Of a stretch of 15,373 bases of DNA, positions 6,565 through 13,561 are shown piece by piece. Every line of letters starts with the position of its first letter. The first letter of the stretch is position 1. Both the position numbers and the translations under genes were made by a program. Under the pieces are notes generated by a model that ran no database searches, was not told where the DNA came from, and worked only from the letters and a program-made list of their open reading frames with translations. Source of the DNA: an uncultured Eggerthella sp. (GTDB taxonomy: Bacteria; Actinomycetota; Coriobacteriia; Coriobacteriales; Eggerthellaceae); assembly GCA_900542265.1 (NCBI GenBank), contig UQML01000038.1, positions 1 through 15,373 on the forward strand, written 5' to 3'.

Positions 6565-7428
6565 CTAGTCCTCCTTGCTGATATGAATCATGATGTCATC
6601 AAGCGTGGCAGGTCTACCAATATGGGTGCTCGCCGGTATAAGTGCGGTAGTCTGTGTTGCAGTTAGACGAGTTCCCAAAATTAGTGCATGATGAGCCTGT
6701 GCTTCTTCAAGCGTTGTCACACAATACTGTTCTTTAAAATCAGGCAAAAATCCTTTCCCTTTGATCACCCCATCGTCAAGATAAATAATATGATCTGCAC
6801 ATTTATCAAGATCAGAGGTAATGTGAGTTGAAAAGAGAATACCGGTGTTTTGCGTACGGCTTATTCGTAAAAAGATATCAAGAACCTCTTCGCGCGATGC
6901 CGGATCAAGACCGGAAGTAGGCTCATCTAAGATAAGCAGTTTCGACGCATGCGAAAGAGCAAGCGCCAGGGTAAACTTAACGCGCATTCCCTGAGAGAGA
7001 TCTCGAATGCGTTTTGCTTGGTCAAGGTCAAACTGTTTGCAATACGAGAGGTATGTCGCCTCATCCCATTCGGGGTAAAAGCGTGCAGTCACCCGAGCAA
7101 TGTCTCCCACTTTTTTGGAGCGATAAAACTCCGCTCCACCCAGTTCAAAACCAATAAAGCGCTTAACCTTTTCTTCATGCCCTGCAAATGGAAGACCAAA
7201 ATAGGTAATGGTGCCGGCATCGGGATGGACAGACCCTTCCAAACATTTTAGCGTTGTAGATTTACCCGCACCATTGCGCCCAATGAAGCCCGTAATTGAA
7301 CCAGGCTTAAGAGAAAACGAAACATCACGCAGATCAAATCCAGGATAGTACTTCGTGAGTCCTTCTATCTGCAATAAGAAAGCTGCTGAAGAATCAACAG
7401 CTTTTTCGCTCATGAGAGATGCGCCCAT
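6565..7428 (-). CDS. ABC transporter ATP-binding protein of the second exporter module
   Basis: A 287-residue nucleotide-binding subunit. Walker A is GRNGAGKS (50-57), the signature is LSQGM (144-148), Walker B is LLILDEP (164-170) and the switch His is at 202 in STH. It has the segment YPEWDEATYLSYCKQFDL (118-135), related to that of the other ATPase in this window. I chose the start at 7428 because AGAAGG stands 6 bases upstream. A longer reading to 7488 would run back into the regulator gene and adds sequence unlike the family; a second in-frame ATG at 7413 is possible. The XRE-AbrB regulator gene ends 31 bases upstream. Confidence 0.92.
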   Translation of the reverse strand: MGASLMSEKAVDSSAAFLLQIEGLTKYYPGFDLRDVSFSLKPGSITGFIGRNGAGKSTTLKCLEGSVHPDAGTITYFGLPFAGHEEKVKRFIGFELGGAEFYRSKKVGDIARVTARFYPEWDEATYLSYCKQFDLDQAKRIRDLSQGMRVKFTLALALSHASKLLILDEPTSGLDPASREEVLDIFLRISRTQNTGILFSTHITSDLDKCADHIIYLDDGVIKGKGFLPDFKEQYCVTTLEEAQAHHALILGTRLTATQTTALIPASTHIGRPATLDDIMIHISKED

Positions 7429-7459
7429 GAGAAACCTTCTTTCAAAAGCATGTTTAACC

Positions 7460-7888
7460 TTATTGAGGTTTGCCCATCGCTTTGCCATAGGCTTGCATTA
7501 TTGCGAGCGCGTCTTCCGCCTTTTGTAGCGCGATACCCTGTTCCTCATCGCCCAACATTAAAAGCTCGCTACCCGGCTTCAAATCAAACACCTCGCGCGC
7601 TTTTTTGGGAATGACAATTTGCCCGCGCTCGCCAACGCGCACCATGCCAAAGATATGCTTACCCCGAGGAGGAATGGGATATCCGCGATGGGACTCATCA
7701 TGATTAACCAGATCATCAAGCGTAACATCAAAAACAGCGGCAATGGCTTGCGCATTGCCTAAGTCAGGCGCCGACTCTCCTGCCTCCCATTTGGCAACAG
7801 TCTGCCTGGCCACACCAAGCTTTTCCGCAAGTTCTTCTTGAGTCATACCGGTGATACTACGAAGTCGTAAGATATTCTGATGAATCAT
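7460..7888 (-). CDS. XRE-type regulator with C-terminal SpoVT/AbrB domain
   Basis: A 142-residue predicted transcription factor with two DNA-binding modules. Residues about 4-60 are a Cro/C1-type helix-turn-helix (MTQEELAEKLGVARQTVAKWE). After a linker, residues about 80-122 have the swapped-hairpin AbrB signature GMVRVGERGQIVIPKKAREVFDLKPGSEL. I chose the start at 7888 because AGGAGGT stands 9 bases upstream. The ATG at 7897 would be almost touching the same SD. It leads the ATPase and permease genes, so it likely controls them and itself. Two copies of CCAC-N6-GTGG stand upstream (7940-7953 and 7973-7986) as candidate binding sites. Confidence 0.9.
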   Translation of the reverse strand: MIHQNILRLRSITGMTQEELAEKLGVARQTVAKWEAGESAPDLGNAQAIAAVFDVTLDDLVNHDESHRGYPIPPRGKHIFGMVRVGERGQIVIPKKAREVFDLKPGSELLMLGDEEQGIALQKAEDALAIMQAYGKAMGKPQ

Positions 7889-7939
7889 ACCTTTCATACC
7901 TCCTCATCCCATACTAGGGGTGATCTTATGCGAGTTCTA

Positions 7940-7986
7940 CCACGTCAAAGTGGAGAAAACTTATCACTTTTGCCACCTTATCGTGG
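7940..7986. promoter_or_regulatory. Two matched inverted repeats upstream of the XRE-AbrB gene
   Basis: CCAC-N6-GTGG occurs twice, at 7940-7953 and 7973-7986. The copies are 33 bp apart, about three helical turns, so both would face the same side of DNA. The 6-bp centres differ (GTCAAA and CTTATC). The first copy contains TTGACG on the minus strand, a -35-like sequence. They lie between the regulator start and the divergent HD-GNAT gene and could serve either. Confidence 0.5.
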
Positions 7987-8052
7987 CACGAATTGCCATG
8001 ACTTATACTAACAATACGTAAACCATTACACGACCTTCGACAAGGATCTCTC

Positions 8053-9048
8053 ATGATTTACACGTCCCATACCAAAGAAGCACTCCGCATTGCTTTTGAT
8101 GCACATCAAGGACAGGTTGATAAAGCAGGTATTGATTACGTACATCATCCTCTCCATCTTGCTGAGCAAATGGATACTGAAGAAGAAATCTGTACCGCAT
8201 TGCTTCATGACGTGATTGAAGATACCACCTGGACTCTTGATGAGTTGCGTGCACACGAAATCCCAGAAGCATCACTTGATGCTATTGCTCTTTTAACGCA
8301 CACTCCTCAGGTACCCTACCTTGAGTATGTGGCCGCTCTTGCCGATAACGCAATAGCCAAAAAGGTCAAGCTTGCCGATCTTCGTCACAATTCTGACCCG
8401 GGACGCCTGCCGCATTTAACCCCTAAAGACATCAGGCGCATCAATACATATATGGAAGCGCGCCGTCTTTTGGGTGATGAGCAAATCTTGCTCACGGATC
8501 GTTTAATTTTACGCCCCTGGAATGAAGCGGATGCAGAAGCGCTCTATGCCTATGCGCGTGACCCCAAAGTGGGGCCTATCGCTGGTTGGCCACCACACCA
8601 AAGCATTGAGGAGAGCCGCGAGATCATCCGCACGGTGTTAAGCATGCCTGAAACTTATGCTGTAGTGTTGCGCGAAACACTTGAACCTATTGGATCGGTG
8701 GGTCTTTTGTTAGGCGATGCGGCTGATCCCATCGCACTAGATTCGGAAGCAGAACTTGGATATTGGATTGGTGTCCCTCATTGGGGACACGGTTATATCC
8801 CTGAAGCAGCCCATGAAATGCTGCGTCATGCGTTTGAAGACTTGAAACTTGAAGGTGTATGGTGCATCTGTGATGATACAAACGAAAAATCAAAACGTGT
8901 AATGGAAAAGCTTGACTTTGTTTATTCTCACACTGAAGAAGGAGTTTCGTGTGAGCTTATGGGAGATGAGCGTACCTACTATTACACTCAGCTTCCCCGT
9001 ATTGCTTGGGTAGCACAGCATTCATTAACCGCTCATGATAATCAATAA
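8053..9048 (+). CDS. HD-domain (SpoT/MESH1-like) and GNAT acetyltransferase fusion
   Basis: A 331-residue two-domain cytosolic protein. Residues 1-140 match the stand-alone HD domain related to the (p)ppGpp hydrolase half of SpoT and to MESH1: AHQGQVDKAG (17-26), YVHHPLHLA (29-37), the HD pair His52-Asp53 in ALLHDVIEDT, and VKLADLRHNSD (105-115). Metal-binding His32, His52, Asp53 and Asp109 and the ED pair 56-57 are present. Residues 147-310 form a RimJ/RimL-type N-acetyltransferase, beginning LLTDRLILRPW, with the acetyl-CoA loop region ELGYWIGVPHWGHGYIPEA (234-252). AAGGA lies 6 bases before the ATG. Hydrolysis of alarmones by the HD half is an inference from family; the GNAT target is unknown. 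The gene is divergent from the XRE-AbrB module and appears monocistronic. Confidence 0.88.
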   Translation: MIYTSHTKEALRIAFDAHQGQVDKAGIDYVHHPLHLAEQMDTEEEICTALLHDVIEDTTWTLDELRAHEIPEASLDAIALLTHTPQVPYLEYVAALADNAIAKKVKLADLRHNSDPGRLPHLTPKDIRRINTYMEARRLLGDEQILLTDRLILRPWNEADAEALYAYARDPKVGPIAGWPPHQSIEESREIIRTVLSMPETYAVVLRETLEPIGSVGLLLGDAADPIALDSEAELGYWIGVPHWGHGYIPEAAHEMLRHAFEDLKLEGVWCICDDTNEKSKRVMEKLDFVYSHTEEGVSCELMGDERTYYYTQLPRIAWVAQHSLTAHDNQ

Positions 9049-9243
9049 GCATCCCTTTTATTTTTGCGGTTGTCATACTCCTGACCTGGGGAAAGCAACC
9101 AGCAGGTGCCTTATAAATATCACAAATTGCTGCTTCTGATTGGTAGCAAATCGCACGCATTCTTGGTTAACTAATCATGTGTTAGCTATCACTCACCTTA
9201 GCCCCTCCGTATCTTCTTACCCTATGAAAGGTTTTGATCCATC
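9049..9243. other. Intergenic region with no confident element
   Basis: This 195-base gap shows only short imperfect inverted repeats, such as TTGCT/AGCAA at about 9126-9148. I see no hairpin with a T-run and no convincing promoter pair. The GAAAGG at about 9228 is the only SD-like sequence for the following gene, at a long spacing of 12. Confidence 0.4.
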
Positions 9244-9810
9244 ATGAGTTTTAGAGATAACCTGATCCACCTTCGCGCGGTTAACAATATGACTCAAGAG
9301 CAACTTGCTATGCTTCTTGGCGTCAGCAGGCAGTCCGTAACAAAATGGGAGAGCGAAAAGTCTTATCCTGAAATGGATAAGTTATTGAAGATGTGTCAAA
9401 TCTTTGGCTGCACTCTTGATGATTTAGTACAGGGAGACCTTACAGAAACAATTACTGAGGCAGTTGTCTTTAATCAAGAAAACCATCAACCAACAGATTT
9501 ATTTGGATACGACGAACACATGACTACCTTTGCGTGGCGTATTGCCCTTGGTGTCGTCTCCCCTCTTCTTGGTCTCGCGTGCGCCATGCCGCTCTTTGCT
9601 CTCGGAGACCCCGAGTACACCGTAGTTCCCCTGCTACCAGAAAATCTATCAGCAGGATTTGGTACTACCTTTATGTTTGCTGGCGTTATTGCCTGTCTTG
9701 CCCTTATTATCCCGACCGGCATGAAGCATTCTGAGTTTGTAAAAGCGTGCTCGAAGCTCATGAAATCGAATCGCTCGATCTACCGGAAGACCAAAAACGC
9801 GCGCTCATGA
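9244..9810 (+). CDS. XRE-type regulator with membrane helices, 5' part of an apparently frameshifted gene
   Basis: Residues 5-60 are a clear Cro/C1 helix-turn-helix (MTQEQLAMLLGVSRQSVTKWE). After a linker come two hydrophobic segments (about 96-120 and 140-158), giving a membrane-tethered HTH protein. The sequence is coherent up to EFVKA (164-168). It then reads as a charged tail without family character and stops at 9810. The -1 frame continues as LEAHEIESLDLPEDQKRA followed by two more membrane helices, as expected for the rest of this protein type. The shift falls on an A-run (9741-9744). Adding one A would fuse both parts into a protein of about 250 residues. The cause may be a real mutation, a sequencing or assembly error, or slippage. 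Confidence 0.78.
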   Translation: MSFRDNLIHLRAVNNMTQEQLAMLLGVSRQSVTKWESEKSYPEMDKLLKMCQIFGCTLDDLVQGDLTETITEAVVFNQENHQPTDLFGYDEHMTTFAWRIALGVVSPLLGLACAMPLFALGDPEYTVVPLLPENLSAGFGTTFMFAGVIACLALIIPTGMKHSEFVKACSKLMKSNRSIYRKTKNARS

Positions 9811-9998
9811 AAACCCACAAGACCGATGAACGCATAAGTGCCGTCTGCGGCATTATTATGATTATTGCTACCATAGCAGGACTCATTATGCTTTTTGTTC
9901 CCCCTTATCAAACACCTTACTTCTGGCTTGCGTGGGCTATTGGGGGTCTTCTTTGCGCTGTTGCCGCACTTCTTATTAAAGCATTCAGGAAATCATAG
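9747..9998 (+). CDS. 3' part of the frameshifted XRE-membrane protein
   Basis: This frame overlaps the end of the preceding one. It continues its topology with an acidic helix (EAHEIESLDLPEDQKRALM), two hydrophobic helices (about residues 33-51 and 59-77) and a basic end. It opens at GTG 9747 with no SD; an internal ATG at 9807 is possible but also lacks a good SD. Reading it as the C-terminus of the upstream gene is more convincing than as an independent small membrane protein. Confidence 0.6.
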   Translation: MLEAHEIESLDLPEDQKRALMKTHKTDERISAVCGIIMIIATIAGLIMLFVPPYQTPYFWLAWAIGGLLCAVAALLIKAFRKS

Positions 9999-10042
9999 TT
10001 TGCACCGTCCAAAGCATTGCCTGCCCACGCATGCATAACTTG

Positions 10043-10074
10043 TCCTAGTATTTCTTTGAGAAGAAATACTAGGA
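10043..10074 (+). promoter_or_regulatory. Perfect hairpin that buries the symporter's Shine-Dalgarno sequence
   Basis: The arms TCCTAGTATTTCTT (10043-10056) and AAGAAATACTAGGA (10061-10074) are perfectly complementary across a TGAG loop. The right arm contains the AGGA of the SD AGGAG (10071-10075) that serves the ATG at 10085. In mRNA this 14-bp stem would hide the ribosome binding site. No T-run follows, so it is not an intrinsic terminator. Confidence 0.75.
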
Positions 10075-10084
10075 GATGAAGCGC

Positions 10085-11614
10085 ATGAACTCTTGGCTGG
10101 CAATGCTTATAGGATTTGTCGCCGTCCTTGTTGTAATTGCTACCATCGGTTGGTGGTCAGGCAGGAAGGTAAAAACCGAAGAAGATTTTGCAGCCGGCTC
10201 AGGCAAAGCAGGCACACTTATCGTGACTGGCACTATCATGGGTACTCTAGTCAGCGGACAAGCTACCTTGGGTACCGCTCAACTCGCCTTTAGTTTTGGC
10301 ATCTCCGCCTGGTGGTTTACCCTTGGATCAGGCATCGGCTGCTTAGTCTTAGCTTTTCTCTATGTCACCCGGATGCGCGCCACCCATAAAACAACCTTGG
10401 TTGGTGTCATCGTGGAAGAATATGGCACAACCATTGATTATGCAGCGTCAATCTTTTCTACCATTGGCATCTTTATCTCTATGGTGGCACAAATGATTGC
10501 GGCAAGCGCCTTGATCACCGCTCTTACCCCTCTTCCCCTCTTAGCCGCCACGCTTCTTTCGGCTTGCTTGATGGCCTGCTATGTCATCTTTGGCGGCGTA
10601 TGGGGCACAGGAATTGCAGGTATTGCCAAACTGATTTTGCTCTATGCTGCCTGCATAGTAGGAGGAAGCGTAGCTCTTTGGCTGGGCAACGGACCAAGCG
10701 GCATTATGGGTTCGATCTCTACCCTCTTTTACTCAACTGAAGTTGGTTCACTGCATACCCTTACACAACCAGAAACAATTGATGCAACCTTTCTTTCCCT
10801 CGTGGCGCGCGGCCCTTTACATGATCTTGGAAGTGCTCTTGCTCTCGTTTTGGGAGTTATTTCAACTCAATCTTATGCGAGTGCCGTATGGTCAGCCAAA
10901 AGTAACGTCTGCGCCAAACGAGGTGCTCTTCTTTCCGCATTTCTTATTCCACCTATTGGTGCAGCATGCATTGTAATTGGACTTTACATGCGCGGTACCT
11001 GTCTTACCGCCGATGAAGCTGCTGCGCTTATTTCACTGGGAAACACCCTTCCTGATGGTATGCTCATCCTTGAAAATACCGCACAAGTATTCCCGCAATT
11101 TATCATCCACTGTCTCCCTCCTCTTTTCTCAGGCGTAGCACTCGGAACACTTTTTGTTACCATCGTAGGTGGTGGTGCAGGACTCGCACTAGGTGCAGCA
11201 ACCGTCGTTGTGCAAGATCTTTTAGGTCGTCTCACAACAAAAATCCAATGGGCAAAAGTCAAACTTGCCCTTATTCGTATCGTTATCGCGCTTCTGCTTT
11301 TTGCTGCCGTATTATGCTCGCTTGCACTACCAAACACCATGATTAACGATCTTGGCTTCTTGTCGATGGGGTTACGCGGCGCCGTTATCTTTATCCCCTT
11401 CACCTTTGCGCTCTATGCAGCAGGAAAAGTCTCAGGTTTTTGGGCAAACATCGCTGTATTCGCTGGTCCTCTTGCAGTACTAGGTGGCAACGCAGGAGGT
11501 CTTCCTTTTGATCCTTTGTTTATTGGTATAGCCGCCTCAGTAGCAATTATGCTTATTGGTGTAATTGCACGCATAATCAAAAGGGCGCACGAAACAAGCG
11601 TGCACCCTTCCTAA
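10085..11614 (+). CDS. Sodium:solute symporter (SSS family)
   Basis: A 509-residue polytopic membrane protein with about 13 hydrophobic helices, in the size range of SSS/SLC5 transporters. The N-terminus shows the family pattern: a first helix, then WWSGRKVKTEEDFAAGSGK and the stretch GTLVSGQATLGTAQLAFSFGISAWWFTLGSGIG, which corresponds to the unwound helix and sodium-site region. It should import an organic solute driven by the sodium gradient; the solute is not evident. I chose ATG 10085 because AGGAG is 9 bases upstream. The ATG at 10076 directly abuts the SD and is unlikely. The SD lies in a perfect hairpin, suggesting translational control. It has no partner genes; telA converges from the other side. 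Confidence 0.9.
   Translation: MNSWLAMLIGFVAVLVVIATIGWWSGRKVKTEEDFAAGSGKAGTLIVTGTIMGTLVSGQATLGTAQLAFSFGISAWWFTLGSGIGCLVLAFLYVTRMRATHKTTLVGVIVEEYGTTIDYAASIFSTIGIFISMVAQMIAASALITALTPLPLLAATLLSACLMACYVIFGGVWGTGIAGIAKLILLYAACIVGGSVALWLGNGPSGIMGSISTLFYSTEVGSLHTLTQPETIDATFLSLVARGPLHDLGSALALVLGVISTQSYASAVWSAKSNVCAKRGALLSAFLIPPIGAACIVIGLYMRGTCLTADEAAALISLGNTLPDGMLILENTAQVFPQFIIHCLPPLFSGVALGTLFVTIVGGGAGLALGAATVVVQDLLGRLTTKIQWAKVKLALIRIVIALLLFAAVLCSLALPNTMINDLGFLSMGLRGAVIFIPFTFALYAAGKVSGFWANIAVFAGPLAVLGGNAGGLPFDPLFIGIAASVAIMLIGVIARIIKRAHETSVHPS
11581..11609 (-). terminator. Terminator hairpin for the convergent telA transcript
   Basis: AAGGGCGCACG and CGTGCACCCTT pair with one internal mismatch around the 7-base loop AAACAAG. 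Read on the minus strand, the stem is followed by TTTTGATT. It lies inside the last codons of the symporter gene, about 220 bases past the telA stop. It could also help end the symporter transcript, but the plus-strand side has no T-run. Confidence 0.55.
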
Positions 11615-11703
11615 TTACCCTTGACAGAAAATCAAAAAATCAAAGGCGTATAGTCCGCCGAGGTTGTGTAGTTAAAGTGCATTCTCTCGGCGCGGCTATG
11701 CGC

Positions 11704-11723
11704 TGTCAATATTTCTATTGACA
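11704..11723. repeat. Perfect inverted repeat between the symporter and telA
   Basis: TGTCAATA and TATTGACA form a perfect 8-bp inverted repeat around TTTC. Each arm holds a TTGACA-like hexamer, one on each strand. It could be an operator or a promoter element, but no gene start lies within 200 bases in either direction. Confidence 0.4.
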
Positions 11724-11771
11724 AGTACTAATACACCATCTTTTTTGTATGTTTACCTCGGGAAACCGTGA

Positions 11772-11803
11772 CTGATAACCTTACGTTAGACTCCGGTTAT
11801 CAG
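11772..11803. repeat. Inverted repeat just downstream of telA
   Basis: CTGATAACC (11772-11780) and GGTTATCAG (11795-11803) form a perfect 9-bp stem with a 14-base loop. It starts 24 bases beyond the telA stop. A TTTTT run lies on the plus-strand side at about 11811, and none on the minus-strand side, so its role as a telA terminator is uncertain; it may stabilise the transcript end. Confidence 0.4.
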
Positions 11804-11827
11804 CCGTTACTTTTTATACACATTTAG

Positions 11828-13006
11828 TTATTTAGTAGCAACCTCTAAGAGCTTTTCTTTAAGTTCAGCTTCCATTTTGCGCATTTTCGCTTCAGCTTCA
11901 GCTCGCTTCAAACGACCTTCCTCTTGAATCTGCATAACCTCATCGAACGTCTGAATAAGATCATCATTGACTGCACGCAGCGTCTCAATATCAACAATGC
12001 CGCGCTCAGACTCACGTGCAACCTCGGTCGTAGATTGCTTAAGCTTTTCTGCATTCTTTCTAAGAAGTTCATTAGTCATATCAGTCACTGCGCTTTGCGC
12101 CTTTAAGGCAGCTTCATTATTGGCAAGACCAAGCGCAAGCACCATTTGGCTTTTCCAAAGGGGAATAGTATTTACGAGCGTTGTTTGAATCTTTTCAATC
12201 ATGAGCATTTCATTGTTTTGCACCAGTCTAATTTGAGGTGCCGTTTGCATAGCAATCGTGCGTGTTAGATCCAAATCAGAAAGCTTTTTCTCAAACCGAT
12301 TGCATGCAGCCTCCAGCTTCTGCACCGCCTCAGCGTCTTCGGTTTTACCCGACGCTTGCGCTTTAGCGCGCAATTCGCTTAACTGCCCTGCGCGAACCTC
12401 TTCAAGACGCTTTTTACCCGCAATCAAATACATGGTGAGTTCTTTAAAGTACGACAAATTTAGATCATAGAGCTTATCAAGCATTGCGGCATCACGCATA
12501 AGTGTTACTTGATGACCTTCAAGCGCTTTCACGATCTGATTAACATTAGCTTCCGCTTTATCATAACGCGCTTTAAGTGAAGCAAGTTTGTTAGCGCCTC
12601 GTTTAAAGAAGCCCAAAAAACCCTTTTCATCCTCTGCATCAAAATTCCTGAGCTCAACTACTACGCCTGCAATAAGCTCTCCGGCCTCGCCCAAATCTTG
12701 TGTTCGCACTTTTTCCAAAGCTGTCTCAGAAAAACTTGCCATCTTTTGTTGTGCTCCCGCACCATACATCAAGATCTGCTGCGAATTAGACAGATCAATC
12801 TGCTGAGAGAACTGCTCGACTTGAAGCTTTTCTTCTTCAGTCAATGAATCATCCAATGCTGGAAGCGTTTCATTCTTCTCTGCGTTTGCTAAATTTGCTT
12901 CAAGCGTCACCGCTTCAACAATTTGCGTATTATCACCCGGCATAGGGTCAAGAGTGAGTTTTGGCGTTGGAATTTCTTCAAAATTTGGAGTTTGATTATC
13001 TGCCAT
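11828..13006 (-). CDS. telA: Toxic anion resistance protein, TelA family
   Basis: A 392-residue cytosolic, highly helical protein of the TelA family (YaaN in Bacillus subtilis), associated with resistance to tellurite and envelope stress; the mechanism is not known. The family core begins with an acidic N-terminus and LTEEEKLQVEQFSQQIDLSNSQQILMYGAGAQQKMASFSE (about 54-93). It continues with FLGFFKRGANKLASLKARYDKAEANVNQI. The C-terminus (about 335-392) is coiled coil with a run of charged heptads (RAEAEAKMRKMEAELKEK). The start at 13006 has GAGG about 9 bases upstream. The xpaC fragment ends 26 bases before it, the usual xpaC-telA order. Confidence 0.92.
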   Translation of the reverse strand: MADNQTPNFEEIPTPKLTLDPMPGDNTQIVEAVTLEANLANAEKNETLPALDDSLTEEEKLQVEQFSQQIDLSNSQQILMYGAGAQQKMASFSETALEKVRTQDLGEAGELIAGVVVELRNFDAEDEKGFLGFFKRGANKLASLKARYDKAEANVNQIVKALEGHQVTLMRDAAMLDKLYDLNLSYFKELTMYLIAGKKRLEEVRAGQLSELRAKAQASGKTEDAEAVQKLEAACNRFEKKLSDLDLTRTIAMQTAPQIRLVQNNEMLMIEKIQTTLVNTIPLWKSQMVLALGLANNEAALKAQSAVTDMTNELLRKNAEKLKQSTTEVARESERGIVDIETLRAVNDDLIQTFDEVMQIQEEGRLKRAEAEAKMRKMEAELKEKLLEVATK

Positions 13007-13032
13007 GATAGATTTCCTCTCTCAAAAAGGGT

Positions 13033-13338
13033 TTATTTCTGCGTCTTCATATCAAAAGGACTGGGGGTAAGCCCTTCTTGAGCCAACATGGCATGAAGCA
13101 CATCAATATCAGCTGAGACATCAAGCGAAAGATCCTGAAAGGTTGCATCTAATAGTTTCTCATACGCACTGATAAGAACATCAAGCGTACGCTCAATTTC
13201 CAAGCGCGACTGAGAAATAGTTTCTCCCTGGATGGGTTGATCTTCAAGGTCATCGTAAGCAGAAAGCAAGCGTACCGTAGTTGGCAAATAATAATCCATA
13301 AGCTTCCCAATCAATTTCACGCCCGATTTTTCAGGAAA
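13033..13338 (-). pseudogene. xpaC: xpaC 3' fragment, interrupted by the GC-rich segment
   Basis: About 101 codons that match the C-terminal half of XpaC-family proteins (5-bromo-4-chloroindolyl phosphate hydrolysis family, a partner of TelA). The matching stretch begins near PEKSG and includes KLMDYYLPTTVRLL, AYDDLEDQ and SRLEIERTLDVLISAYEKLLDATF. It ends QEGLTPSPF plus a short polar tail. Upstream of about 13,340 the open frame continues to 13575. That part is Cys- and Arg-rich, has no XpaC resemblance and lies in DNA of different composition, so I do not count it as gene. The N-terminal half is absent from the window. It is in operon order with telA. Confidence 0.75.
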
Positions 13339-13370
13339 CTCACAAAACAGACAATCACAAAAAACCAGTT

Positions 13371-13403
13371 CAAAGGCGTACTTTTCGACACGCCTTTGTT
13401 TTT
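13371..13403 (+). terminator. Orphan plus-strand terminator at the left edge of the GC-rich segment
   Basis: CAAAGGCGT (13371-13379) and ACGCCTTTG (13390-13398) form a perfect 9-bp stem with a 10-base loop, followed by TTTTT (13399-13403). No plus-strand gene ends before it here, so it probably terminated a gene of the parAB element whose body is missing. A TTTTTT on the minus-strand side would allow some bidirectional use. Confidence 0.7.
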
Positions 13404-13435
13404 CCATCCGTTCGGGAAACAGGAGAAACGCGCGT

Positions 13436-13457
13436 TTTTGACGAACTTTTGACGAAC
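13436..13457. repeat. Two tandem 11-bp repeats upstream of parA
   Basis: TTTTGACGAAC occurs twice head to tail (13436-13446 and 13447-13457), about 105 bases before the parA start. Each copy contains TTGACG, a -35-like hexamer, but no good -10 stands at 17 bases from either. The 11-bp period suits a protein binding site or iteron. Confidence 0.45.
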
Positions 13458-13561
13458 GTGCGCATTCTCGACCCCGCCGGACCATGCAACAGGGGCTTCG
13501 TTTGTGTTCGTTTCGTGGCCGCATCGTCGCTACCTGCCCTGCGAACCATTGGAGACCGCCT

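Noticed and set aside
9226..9249. Seven-codon leader peptide overlapping the XRE-membrane gene start (ATG at 9226)
   Set aside because: Too short to distinguish from chance, with no SD of its own.
9735..9750. Programmed -1 ribosomal frameshift in the XRE-membrane gene
   Set aside because: There is no X-XXY-YYZ slippery heptamer and no clear downstream stem. A lost A in the homopolymer is simpler.
10043..10074. Rho-independent terminator for the gene ending at 9998
   Set aside because: The stem is perfect, but no T-run follows on either strand and it overlaps the next gene's SD.
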